This document shows, piece after piece, positions 22,566 to 33,323 of a stretch of 64,000 bases of DNA; the first letter of the stretch is position 1, and the number at the start of each line of letters is the position of its first letter. The notes under the pieces are model-generated. The model was not told the DNA's origin. It made no database searches and saw nothing but the letters and a program-made list of their open reading frames with translations. The DNA is from Pseudoips prasinana (Eukaryota > Arthropoda > Insecta > Lepidoptera > Nolidae), in NCBI GenBank assembly GCA_951640165.1, contig OX621266.1, positions 3,410,001 to 3,474,000 on the forward strand, in the 5' to 3' direction. The position numbers were made by a program, and so were the translations under genes.

Positions 22566-22694
22566 TGTTGTGTATGTGTACTGTTAATGTCTATGTGTGT
22601 GTAGCTGCGCCCGCGCTGTGTCCAACAGTGAATAAAGATCAGTGTGTCAATAGCCCTTGCTTGTTTCACTTGTCTCTCTATAACATACGTAATA
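22566..22694 (+). repeat. gypsy-1 5' LTR
   Basis: 129 bp beginning TGTTGTGTATG and ending ACATACGTAATA, with AATAAA inside (CAGTGAATAAAGATCAG), a likely polyadenylation signal. It differs from the 3' LTR at one site (GTGTGTGTAG versus GTGTGCGTAG). The unusually short LTR is shared in style with gypsy-2. Confidence 0.9.
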
Positions 22695-22736
22695 GTGGCG
22701 ACGAGTTTACCCACATCTTCATTTTATAATTGAAAA

Positions 22737-23350
22737 ATGAATAATTTTGTCTACATTCGATCACAACGTGCAAGAATGGAAGTCTTACAAAGGCCGTATT
22801 ACGCAATGGTTTATTGCAAACGACGTCGTCCCGAAAAATGATGCAGCTGGAGCCAAGAGACGGGCGATCCTGCTCAGCGCACTTAGTGACGGTACTTACA
22901 AGTTGGCAGCGGATCTGGCCCTGCCAAAGGATATCCAAGAAGTTCCGTATGACGACATAGTGCAGTTATTGGATGAGCATTTTCTTCCAAAGATATGCGG
23001 ATTCAGCGAGCGTTACAATTTTTACGCGGCTGTACAGCAGCCGGGCGAGACGTACACGCAATGGGCGTCCAGGCTAAGAGGACTTACAGCACATTGTGGG
23101 TTTAGTAACGTCGAGGAAGCGTTACGAGATCGATTTGTCATGGGAATGGTAGCTGGCCAGGAACGGGAGAAGCTGTTCGCGCAGGACATCGACAAGTTGA
23201 CCCTGGCCAAGGCGGTGGAGCTGGCGGAGAGCGTGCGATGCGCGCGCGCTGGAGCCGCCACTACTACGGCTGTCCACGGGCAGCAGGTTCCGGTGTTCAA
23301 GATCGCGAAAGAAGAAAGCAGTGTTAAAACCGTTAGTGCCGGTAAAAAAA
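22737..23350 (+). pseudogene. gypsy-1 gag (capsid region)
   Basis: The gag frame, open from 22741, encodes TFDHNVQEWKSYKGRITQWF, LLDEHFLPKICGFSERYNFY, TYTQWASRLRGLTAHCGFSN and ALRDRFVMGM, the same order as gypsy-2 gag. No in-frame ATG remains: the ATG at 22737 is one frame off, so an early indel broke the start. The frame is lost again at an A7 run near 23345, before the CCHC zinc knuckle (C-x2-C-x4-H-x4-C, with NNHESSQC), which is read in the next frame. Confidence 0.85.
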
Positions 23351-23357
23351 GTGTACA

Positions 23358-24281
23358 GTGTGCGGTCGTAATAATCATGAGTCATCCCAGTGTCGGTTTG
23401 CAAGCTATAAATGCAATAAATGCAACACAAAGGGTCACCTGCGTAAAGTTTGTAAAAAGGTTAATTTCGTGTCGACAGGTGATGTGAGCGGGGATGACGA
23501 CGACGGTAAGACATTGTTTAACATACGCTCAGTCCGTGGGGAACCTATGACAGAATCAGTTTCAATTTATGGGAAGAATTTACAATTTCAAATAGACAGT
23601 GGATCAGCAGTGACAGTTATATCCGAAAGTACCTATAAAAACATGTTCAGTAATATTCCGTTACTAGTTTCAAATAAAAGTTTTCTTAGTTACACCGGCA
23701 ATATTATGAAATGTGTAGGGTACGTAAACTTGCCAGTGATGTACATGCGACACACTCACACACTGGACGTGTACGTCATTCGTAATGGCGGACCACTGTT
23801 ATTAGGCAGAGATTTTAAATCAAAATTTAAACTCAAGCTAACGCCTTGTCATTTTCTAAAGGGTCAGAGTATGGTGGATCAATTACAATTAAATTTCCCA
23901 GAAGTATTTTCTGATAAGCTGGGTACTTTTAATAAATATCGTGTTAAATTAAAATTAAAAGATAATGTAAAACCGATATTTTGTAAAGCGCGTCCAATTG
24001 CGTTCGCGTTACGTGATAAGGTCGACAAAGAGATAACACGTTTAGTTGATCTAGGTGTCCTGAAACCGGTTTCGCACTCTGAGTACGCGTCACCTATTGT
24101 TCCCGTACTTAAGCACAACGGTTCGGTTAGATTGTGCGCAGACTATTCAGTTACTATTAACAAACAGCTGATGATAGAACAATACCCTTTACCTACGGTA
24201 CACGAGCTATTTTCAAGACTACACGGAGATCAACAACTTTCAAAAATTGACTTGTCGATGGCCTATAATCAGTTTTGTTAG
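23358..24281 (+). pseudogene. gypsy-1 zinc knuckle, protease and RT N-terminus
   Basis: In order: the zinc knuckle remainder with NKCNTKGHLRKVCKK, a retropepsin with LQFQIDSGSAVTVISE (DSG active site) and LLLGRDF, then the RT entry with RPIAFALRDKVDKEI, SHSEYASPIVPVLK, LCADYSVTINKQ, YPLPTVHEL and LSKIDLSMAYNQF. The frame ends in a stop just after NQF at a T run (24274-24278). Protease and RT would come from a polyprotein. Confidence 0.88.
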
Positions 24282-25912
24282 ACGAAAAGTCCCAACCGGT
24301 TACATGTATCAATACACATCGAGGTCTATTTAATTATACTCGACTCGTTTTCGGGCTATCTAGTGCCCCATCTATATTCCAACGCGCTATGGAAACAATG
24401 CTTTCGGGACTAGACGGTGTCTTATGTCTCCTTGACGACATTTTAGTGACTGACCGAACCCCAGAGGGGCATTTGAAGATGTTGAACGTAGTTCTACAAA
24501 GGTTTCAGAATGCGGGGTTAACAGTTCAGAAAGAAAAATGCGAATTTTTTAAAAACGAAATTAAATATTTAGGCTACATAATAAACAAGGATGGATTACA
24601 GAAAGATCCGGCAAAGGTGAAAGCTATAGCTGACGCTCCCGTTCCTTCTGATGTAAATACTCTGCAATCATTTCTAGGACTTGTAAATTATTACAGGAAT
24701 TTTGTACCTGGAGCATCCTGTATCCTGAGTCCTTTGTATGACCTTTTAAAAAAGGGGGTAAAGTGGAACTGGTCTACGATACATCAAAATGCGTTTGATA
24801 AAATTAAGGAATGTCTGACATCTGACCAGGTTTTAACACACTTTAACCCAAATGCCAAAATAGTGTTAACTGTTGATGCGTCTCCGTGTGGCCTTGGAGC
24901 TATTTTGTCTCAAATAGATAAGGATTGTTTAGAGCACCCGGTGGCATTCGCTTCCCGTACGTTGAACTCGGCTGAAAAAAATTACTCACAGATACAGAAG
25001 GAGGCGACGGCAATAATATTTGGAGTACGTCGGTTCCATCAGTATTTATATGGCAGATCAGATCTTTTCATATTACGCACGGATCATAAGCCATTAATAT
25101 CTATTTTCGGCCCACATAAAGGTATACCTGAAGTGTCCGCTAATAGATTGCAGAGATACGCGATGTTTTTAGGAGCGTATAATTATTTAATTGAGTATGT
25201 TCGCAGTGCTGATAACAACGCCGATTACCTTTCTCGTGCGAGTTTACAGTGTGAGTCAGGGCGTATTCGCGCCGAGGGTGAGGGAGACGACATCGGCGCA
25301 CACGCCGCCGCAGCCGCCGCTCCCATTGATCGCGCATCATACGTCAACTTTGTTATCGAAGGCGACATGCCGTTGACCTTAAAGGAGTTACGCAATGCTA
25401 CTAACGAGGATACGGTATTACAGTTAGTTGTAAAATATGTTCAAAACGGTTGGCCTAACAAAATAGTGAATTCAAAGTTGAAACCCTATCAATTGTGTAA
25501 GACGCAATTATCTTATGAAGATGGTTGTTTAATGAGGGGCCATAAGGTGGTACTACCAGAATCTTTGCGCTCGAAAGTTTTATCAGAGTTACATAGCTCG
25601 CACTTAGGCGTTGTAAAAACGAAATCAGAGGCTAGGTCACGGGTTTGGTTCCCGGGCATAGATGCGGCGTTAGAAAAAATGATTTACTCATGTGAAATAT
25701 GCAAACAGCTGCGGCCGTCGCCGCCCCGGGCGCCGCTAGCACCCTGGAAGTTTCCCCATGCACCATTCCATAGGTTACACGTAGATTTTCTTAGGCCGTT
25801 GAATAATCAAATGTTTTTGGTAGTGGTAGATGCTCACACCAAATGGTTAGAAGTGTATGACGTCAGCACTTCTACCACCTCGGCGGCCGTTATTGAAAAA
25901 CTTTATGTCTAA
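24275..25912 (+). pseudogene. gypsy-1 RT, RNase H and integrase N-terminal half
   Basis: After the frame change, the RT continues with INTHRGLFNYTRLVFGLSSA, FQRAMETML and CLLDDILVT, which carries the DD catalytic pair, then YLGYIINKDGL and FLGLVNYYRNFVPGAS. RNase H follows (VLTVDASPCGLGAILSQ, QKEATAIIFGVRRFHQYLYG, LRTDHKPL). The integrase zinc domain (HSSHLGVVKTKSEARSR to SCEICKQL) and the first catalytic Asp (LHVDFLRPL) come next. The frame is lost near 25895, inside the integrase core. Confidence 0.9.
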
Positions 25913-26486
25913 ATACGGATTACCTCACACAATTGTGAGCGATAACGGTACTGCGTTTACATCAGCAGAATTTGCGAAATTTTGCTTGTTAAATAGGATT
26001 ACTCACCTTACATCACCCCCATACAACCCTGCTAGCAATGGACAAGCGGAAAGTTTTGTAAAAATTGTAAAAAAGGGTATAAAATCAAGTGTTTTAAGTT
26101 CTCGCAATAGGAATGAGTGTAGACTAAATTTGTTAAAATATTTATTCGATTATAGGAATTCAGTGCATTCTGTCACGGGTTTCTCGCCAGCTGAGTTGGT
26201 ATTCGGGCGAAAGCTAAGAACACGTCTGGATTTACTCCAACCCAATTTAACGTCGACCCCACTCACATCACTAATTAACGATGTTAAACAAAAGCAGTGC
26301 TCGCAAATTAAGTGCTATGGTGGCAATAACAACCAAATATATAAGCCGGGTGATGAAGTCATGTTTAAAAAAAAAATGAACAATTGTAAATATATGTGGT
26401 GTAAAGGTACTGTTATCAAAAGACTCGGTAAAGTGTTATATTTGATCAAAGACCATGTCACTTCTACAGATTTAAAAAAAACATAA
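25893..26486 (+). pseudogene. gypsy-1 integrase core and C-terminal part
   Basis: YGLPHTIVSDNGTAFTSAEF gives the second catalytic Asp, and PPYNPASNGQAESFVKIVKK the catalytic Glu. LFDYRNSVHSVTGFSPAEL and FGRKLRTRLDLL follow, then a GDEVMFKKK region typical of the integrase C-terminal fold. The triad is complete across the two frames. The frame stops after an A run near 26476. Confidence 0.88.
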
Positions 26487-26511
26487 AAATCAAATAGTTT
26501 TATATAAAGGA

Positions 26512-26700
26512 TTGTCTGCACCAGTGGATTTGGATGATACACTTTTGGACAGTGAACCCAGGGGTTCTCAGTCGCCTGGTAGTGGGGAGGGAGAAAGGAA
26601 CGAGGTGGAATTGTCATCCTCACCGTCTCCCCAGAATTCGAGATGTTCTAGCAAACTGTTGCGGGACATATCCAGGGTCGATTATAATCAGTTCTTTTAG
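26512..26700 (+). pseudogene. gypsy-1 pol C-terminal tail
   Basis: A Ser/Pro/Glu-rich tail (DSEPRGSQSPGSGEGERNEV) ends in ISRVDYNQFF-stop at 26700, about 30 bp before the polypurine tract. gypsy-2 ends the same way with RPKVNYKLFF-stop, so the tail is a real part of the family. It has no known enzymatic motif. Confidence 0.65.
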
Positions 26701-26744
26701 GAATATTTTGGGATTTTCTATTTATGTTAAATAGGGGGAGGGAC

Positions 26745-26873
26745 TGTTGTGTATGTGTACTGTTAATGTCTATGTGTGCGTAGCTGCGCCCGCGCTGTGT
26801 CCAACAGTGAATAAAGATCAGTGTGTCAATAGCCCTTGCTTGTTTCACTTGTCTCTCTATAACATACGTAATA
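26745..26873 (+). repeat. gypsy-1 3' LTR
   Basis: 129 bp, one difference from the 5' LTR. It follows ATAGGGGGAGGGAC and is followed by the target duplicate ATCTC at 26874-26878 and then repeat A sequence. Confidence 0.9.
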
Positions 26874-27887
26874 ATCTCAAAGAATTTTTCGTATTATACT
26901 TGACTAAGTCGTTTTCAAACGTATGTTATATTTTCACATTTTTCCATGCGTATGTTATAATTTCAAACATAAGTATATTTATATATTTTTTTTATTTATT
27001 TAATTATTAAATTCAGGCTCTCCTGTTCCTATACACATAAATCACAATTCCATAAACTGTTATGATATAACGATATGTAATTTCGTATCTACTGTATTAC
27101 AACTCTTTGTGTTAGTTATTATAAAGTAGCTGATAAAATAGAATTGTGTGATTTGCCAATATACTTTGTAAACACTAATGAGAAATTATTCTCTTCCCCC
27201 GCTAGACCTTTCGATCTCTATTTACCTAAATAAAATAATCAACCCGTATAATGGTTGTTGACTTCATCATCATCATCATATCAGCGAAAGACGACGTTGT
27301 TTACTTACCTAATACTTAATATTATTTAATGGTTTGCAATATGCTAGCCTTAGACTTGGCTCACACTGTTTTCAAATTTAAAACTATACATATTCTAGAT
27401 GCAATTCATGATAGAATACCCATTCCAAAATCTCAAAATATCCTACTCAGGTTGAAAAGGATTTATTATCAACTACACACTGACTTAATGATTTCCTAAT
27501 ATTGATATCAATCCCGAATAAAAAATGTGTAATTATAATTAATATATATGGATTGTCAATAAATGACCCTGTCCCTACACATAAAAAATCATCTGCCATG
27601 CTTTACCAATCGATATAAATCAAAGAAAAGGTAAAGCAATATCCTAAATAGTAACCAGTTATGAGGTTCGCATAAATTACAAACTAGAATTATTTCGGAG
27701 GAACGTCTTCATTTATATTTTCGGAAATTGTCACTAATGATCTTTGTAAAATTAGTTCCTGAATCGCAATACTGCTTACTTTGCTAATAATATTATCACA
27801 AATATAATTATTGGAACTACGTATTAAGTTTAAATTAAAACGAGAGTTTCTTTTCTTTTTCACACTAAGGCTGAGATCCATAGAGCG
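26874..27887 (-). repeat. Repeat A, copy A2, proximal part
   Basis: Continues A2 past gypsy-1; its reverse complement matches A1 from about 4757 back to 3709. The match ends near the ATCTCAG at about 27880. A (CAT)n tract at 27262-27280 corresponds to (ATG)n in A1. Confidence 0.8.
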
Positions 27888-29269
27888 CATCTAGACATCG
27901 CTCAGACTCCACTTTCGACTTAAGTCAAAGTCGGTATTTATAAAGCAACCTTCGAATCCCTCTGAGTGGATGCTTAGCAAATGCTAAGTCCACAAAATCG
28001 ACGACTTAGTAAAAAAACTTACACTATAAGCCAAATAAAAATAAAGTAGTCAAAAATATACTTCACCATGATAACTTACATGACATTTCAATTTTTTCGT
28101 ATTATCGGAGACAGTGATGCCACATTGTATAGGATTTCCAGAGAAATTGGAAATCACGGAATTTGTATTCAAAGGAATACTACAGATATATTGATAAATA
28201 TTTTTATAATACAAAAAGAAAAATAATTAGACATTATCAATGTATTATCATTGTATTTATTATTTATTTATATGTTCAAACCAAATTTTCGGGGAATTTT
28301 AGATACGGCTTGAAGATAAATCTAAACTGTCATCTGGCAACACTGATATACTGTATTCGACCAAAGATATTATAATATAACAAGATTGCGCACTGAGGGA
28401 GCAAAAACGGCCCGAGCAAGAAGTCGCTGTTTTGGATGGCATCTCCTTCTAATAGAGTGACCATGCGTCGTGGAATTATGCGAATGTTTTAACGCGCCAA
28501 ATTTAAAATTTTGTTTTTATGAGAATGAATAAACTTACTTTTGAAGTATAATCATACTACATGTGCAGTGCTTTTAAAGGATCTATATATAAAACGTAAT
28601 GTATCCAAATAGTTTTCAAGTATATTATATGTTTTATTTACTTATATTCTTTTTTGATGTTTGTTGTTTTGAAATTTGATGGAATAGCATCTATTTTCAG
28701 ACGTTTCTTGAACGCACCAGAAACACTTGAAAAATCTTCTTGATTAAAATGTAATCCACAAACTACCGCGTATTTTGTAAAGAATCATGACCACTTTCCA
28801 TACATTGATTGACCTGTCACTTGATTTTTTTTACAGGTCGCGTCTATCTACAACTAGTGATATATAAAAACAATTACTATTTATAATAACAAAATAACTT
28901 ATCATCTTTTCATTTAGAGGCCAGGGAAAAATACTATTGTATAAATAAGTTTTTTAGGTTAAGCAGCTGTCAGATAAGATTAGACAGCTATTATAACCTC
29001 AAAAACTATAAGAGGGTAATTAAAATGAATTCGTTACATTCAATGAGAAATAAAACACTTAATGGTCGCAAACACTAGTTACATTCTCGTCGAAAAATAT
29101 CCTGCTGATGCCGTAAGTTGCACTTTGTACTAGTTAAAGCAATTAAGTAGGTACCTATAGCTTATTTCTTAATCGAGGTATCGGACAAAATCTTTCGTCA
29201 AAGCGGACCAAACTCCAGGAAACTGGAGAACTCGAACCGAGAACAGACAAGAGGTCTATTAGTAAATAA
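27888..29269. other. AT-rich DNA, possible MITE remnant
   Basis: The start (CTGAGATCCATAGAGCG at about 27875, AAGTCAAAGTCGGTATTTATAAAG, and the small palindrome CTTAGCAAATGCTAAG near 27973) resembles the end of a small DNA element, but I find no matching second end. No gene is seen up to 29269. Confidence 0.35.
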
Positions 29270-29399
29270 TACAACTAGCGTATTAGCCCTAATACGCTAG
29301 TTGTAGCCCTCGCGCATTACGCGGCCAAATAATTCTTGTGACATGCAAGCTCACCAGGTTTGGCACTAGGCGGCAAGCGACCAAGTGACAACACTTGGT
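29270..29399. repeat. Two closely spaced perfect hairpins
   Basis: TACAACTAGCGTATTA (29270-29285), loop GCCC, TAATACGCTAGTTGTA (29290-29305) is a perfect 16-bp stem. A second stem ACCAAGTG / CACTTGGT with loop ACAA lies at 29380-29399 in a GC-rich patch. Role unknown; the region lies just beyond the end of the transposase-like gene at 29623. Confidence 0.8.
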
Positions 29400-29622
29400 G
29401 GTCGTGCGGCAAGGATTCTACATGGTTGCAAATAAACGGATTGGCCGCAGAAACTGGTGGCAAGGCCTGGTCGCTAAAAGCCCGGGAGCCCTTACTGTTC
29501 CATAACTAAGCAAAAGCCTCTTCTTATTATACAGAGAAGGAATGAGTATTAATTACCAGTTTTGGTCAAGACGGGTAGAATAGGGAAATTAAATAAAAAA
29601 ACAGGATTTTATTTATTTTTGT
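29400..29622. other. Flank of the transposase-like gene
   Basis: GC-rich to about 29500 (GGCAAGGCCTGGTCGC), then AT-rich. No gene or repeat copy is recognised. Confidence 0.3.
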
Positions 29623-31290
29623 TTATTCAAAGTCTTCTCGCACAACCACTGCATACAAAAATGCCGCTGGGGCCTCATTGTTGCTTTCATGCCTAGCCCA
29701 ACCCAGGTACCACACCAACGTCATAACGTGCGCACAACACCCTACTGTGCGACGTCCTACTATGCAGTTGCAGCAATATTCTTTAATGCCTTCTCTTCCA
29801 TTAATACCATTTGTTATAAAAATGTACACATAATACTGGCGTTTTGAGATATGTCTCGATTTTATTATTCCTTTTATAAGAGAATTTTCCCCACTGCCTA
29901 ACTCAGGTATACGACTAGTGTCTAGACAGACTTCTATTCTATATCCGCCATGGAAACGTATGTGTTCACCAAAATAAGAACGTGCTTGACGAATTTGGTA
30001 CGTTCCCAAGGCAAACAGTATTAACTCATTGTATTCTAGACGGGGGAACTCAATATTAACATTATCAGCAGTAATGCTTTGAAAAAAGGATGCCCGGCGA
30101 TTTAAATTATATTCTCTAATTATACTAGATAAATTATTTTCCAGGGGCATCATTTCATTAATTATATCCAGAATTTGAGGAGCATCAGCTCTATTGCGAA
30201 GACGAACACCAAACTTATTTATCAAACTGGCAGCAATTTGGAAATAAGCCATCATATTTGGTACAGTTTTATTAAAATGGTCAAACCTTAATAATCGGAA
30301 ATCTCTTTTAAAATATCCATTTACAACTTCCACCACCCATCTGCATATAGTAACACATCTACTTCTATTTGCTTGGGCGGTGGTTAACTGGTGTTCGCCT
30401 TCCAAAAGTGACTCTGGCATTATGCCTTATAATAACAATGCTCCAATAAGCTGATGCTATCTCTGAATCCCCTGTCTAAAATAAATATGTCATTATTTTG
30501 ATAGTACTGTCTCAGTGGGGAATGTTCATTGCTGAATAAAGAAGACATTATTTCTGCATCTGATGTGGTAGCTTTGTATGGGCCAAAACAATCTAAAATG
30601 TAACCATCACATGCAACTATTAAAAATGGTTTTAAAAGATTTCTGTATTTGTGTAATGAATATGATTATTTTTGAAACATATAATTGCTACTTTTATTTA
30701 AAAAAAATGTATGTTCCATCACACATCACAATACTTTGCTCATTATTTTGATTATAAATTCCATTGGGTATCATGAGATTGTGTTCTATTAATTGTTCTC
30801 TCGTCAAATGATTTATCCCAAGATTACAGGGAACAAAATCTTGCAAAAGTATCTCAGTATATCTGCTCTTTGCATTAACCTCTCTAATGTAGTGCGAGGA
30901 ACTTCCAATATTGTGGATATTCTTAAGTCAGAATCGCCTGTCCGCAACTTTATTAGCACTGCAGCTAAACCTAGTATACCCCTGTGTTTTTCCAACAGTC
31001 GGGGAAGGTTATCCAACAAATTAAGGAAATTGGCTTTTGTTAAGCCCATCCAAAACCCAAACAAATTATCATCAATTTCTTGAACAGTTTCTAGGCTTGA
31101 AAAGTCAAGAAAAGTCTTGTGTTTTTGAACAAAGGAAAAAACTATACCTGGCCTTTTTTTACGTGGTGGAAATGGCTCTGCCTACCCCTTTGAGAAACAA
31201 GCGTGCTATGTATGTATATGTCCAGACCGTGATATCACGGTTGTTTTCTAATTCTTGGTTGTTGTCTTTAAGTCATTGCAAGTCTGTAAA
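29623..31290 (-). pseudogene. DDE transposase-like gene with SWIM zinc finger, broken
   Basis: On the minus strand three frames in turn encode FGFWMGLTKANFLNLL, LTREQLIEHNLMIPNGIY, MCDGTYIFF (first Asp), LIVACDGYILDCFGPYKATT, NDIFILDRGFRD (second Asp), TICRWVVEVVNGYFKRDF (Glu), and near the end EYCCNCIVGRRTVGCCAHVM, a SWIM-type C-x-C...C-x-H finger. The order matches DDE_Tnp_4 (Harbinger-related) proteins with a C-terminal SWIM domain, a combination found in insect genomes. Frame changes near 30850, 30700 and 30425 disable it. The catalytic triad is present in pieces. I could not identify terminal inverted repeats, so it may be a transposon remnant or a decayed domesticated gene. Confidence 0.7.
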
Positions 31291-31338
31291 ATCCTAATGA
31301 AATAGTACATCTAATTTTGTCGCAAATTATAAAGATTA

Positions 31339-31469
31339 TAGAGAGTAGACGAGGAAAAATGATTGGACATTTAATTCGACACGACCAGTTCATCACCAAC
31401 ATCATAGAAGGCACAACTGAGGCATGGAGAAAGAGAGACAGACAGAGGAGAAAGTTAAGGAATTTGTGA
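31339..31469 (+). pseudogene. RTE-type LINE C-terminal fragment
   Basis: ESRRGKMIGHLIRHDQF followed by ITNIIEG and a basic stretch to a stop at 31469 is the familiar C-terminal end of RTE-type endonuclease/RT proteins. Later frame pieces (about to 31560) keep some of the trailing sequence. Upstream RT is absent, so this is a 5'-truncated relic. Confidence 0.65.
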
Positions 31470-31784
31470 AATTGGAGGCTTCCAAGGAAGTCAAGGAGAA
31501 GGCTGGAAACTGCTACACCGACAAGTGTACATCATTTAAATTGGAGAGAGATAATTTTGCTGCAGAATTAAATAAAACTTTTAAGATTTCCTATTAGAAT
31601 TTTCTCATCATAACGCTTTGGTGGAAGGGTGCGGGACGCCGCGCCGTCCGCTGCCGTCAAAGTCAAAGTCAAAGTCAAATTTTTTTATTGTGGTACATAG
31701 GTAGTAGGGTGTTATTATACAATAATTTTAATGTTCAGCTATGACCCGCCGTACTGGCATACAATAACAATAAAGTAATTCAGT

Positions 31785-32279
31785 CTACATATTATTATCA
31801 TTAAAATATTCACTTATACTATAGTAACATTTTCCAATTAAAAAGGTATATAATGTGTTTTTATATTTTTTTATGTCTCTTATATCTCTAATGGTCTTGG
31901 GTATTTTATTATATATATCAGGAATCAGATAAAAAACACTTTTATGAAACAATGCTGTTTTGTGGTGTACACGCGTCATTTTGTTTCTATGTCTAGCTCG
32001 ATCACAAAAGTTAAAAAGATCAATATTTGATTTCGCGAAGATGGCACATTCATAGATATACATGCATGGAAGGGGTAATATATTTAGCTCTTTGAAGTAG
32101 GGCTTGCAGGAATCAGTTGATTCAATATTAACTATTGATCGTATGCATCTCTTTTGGGCTTTGAAAGCTAGATCTTTGTTTGTGGAGTTACCCCAGAACA
32201 TTAAACCATACCTCAGGATAGAGGCAACGTAGCCATGGTACGCAGCGATTACTGCGGAGTTTTCTGATATCTTGCTCAA
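31785..32279 (-). pseudogene. LINE-3 ORF2 C-terminal domain
   Basis: YVASILRYGLMFWGNST, LAFKAQKRCIRSIVNI, LKELNILPLPCMYIYE variants and TALFHKSVFYLIPDIYNKIP make up the post-RT region common to CR1-type ORF2. It is separated from the RT by a frame change near 32330-32385. It ends at a stop at 31785. Confidence 0.75.
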
Positions 32280-32384
32280 TCTAAACAGAGCATATGACTG
32301 TTGATTTAAGCGCTTACAGACATAATTAATATGGTTTTTCCAGTCTAATTTCCTGTCAATGTGTAGGCCTAAAAATTTGATATT

Positions 32385-33323
32385 TTACATTTCTTTAATT
32401 GGTGTATTTTGAAATGTCACATTAAGATCTGAGGTCATTTGATTTCTTTGTCTAAATTTCATAATATTGGTCTTGGTCAGGTTTAATTTTAAATTATTAC
32501 AAGAAAGCCAGTGCGTTGCATTTGTCAAGAATGCATCAATATCATCAGTAGCATTCGAATGGTTACCTATAAATAGAACTGTACTGTCATCCGCAAATAA
32601 CGTCATCTGGTGGCTAGTCGTTGATGGTAATTCATTTATATAAACTAGGAAAAGTAGTGGGCCCAGCACGCTACCCTGCGGGACACCGAAACGGATATTT
32701 TTGTACTCGGACTGGTATGATAACTCAGTCTTCAATACAGGGCATACTCTGTTTATTTGCGTCGCCTGATGTCTATTTGTTAGATACGATTTTACAAGAT
32801 TTAATATGTTACCTCTTATGCCATAATTGTTTAATTTTTTTAGGAGAATTTTATGGTGAACACAATCAAAAGCCTTAGTTAAATCAAGATACATAGCTAT
32901 AGCTGAACTGCGATTGTCCATATTAGTTATTACAGTTTTAATAAAATTATAAATTGCCATATTTACCGATTTTGTTTTACGAAAACCGTACTGGTTAGTT
33001 GTAAAGATATTGTTTTTTTCGAAGAAGTTGTATAATGACAAACTAATTACTTTTTCATAGATTTTTGAAAATACTGGTATCAAGGCTATTGGTCTGTAAC
33101 AATTAGCATCAGTGACATCACCCTTTTTATATACTGGTTTAATTATGGTTAATTTCAATTTTTCTGGGAAGATGCCATGTTCTATACTTAAATTTACAGT
33201 GTAGCTTAAAATTGGCGAAATTATATGTGATACATCCTTGATTATTTTTACTGTCACTTCATCATACCCAGTACTACCTACATTTTTTAACGAATTAATT
33301 ATTTTATATATATCGTTAGCCAT
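32385..33323 (-). pseudogene. LINE-3 ORF2 reverse transcriptase
   Basis: RT blocks in order: LTIIKPVYKKGD, CYRPIALIPVFSKIYEKV, YGFRKTKSVNMAIY, MYLDLTKAFDCVHHKILL (first Asp), FGVPQGSVLGPLLFLVYINE and MTLFADDSTVLF with FADD as the catalytic pair. Catalytic residues are intact in this piece. Confidence 0.88.

Larger units (their letters stand above)
22566..26873 (+). mobile_element. gypsy-1, complete Ty3/gypsy element with broken frames
   Basis: Two 129-bp LTRs (22566-22694, 26745-26873) enclose gag, protease, RT, RNase H and integrase in the Ty3/gypsy order. A 5-bp target duplication ATCTC flanks it (22561-22565, 26874-26878). A primer-binding-site candidate TGGCGACGAG lies at 22696-22705 and the polypurine tract GGGGGAGGGAC at about 26734-26744. 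The element entered repeat A2; the empty site is preserved in A1. The LTRs differ at one base by eye, so the insertion is recent, yet the coding frame changes four times. Confidence 0.93.
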
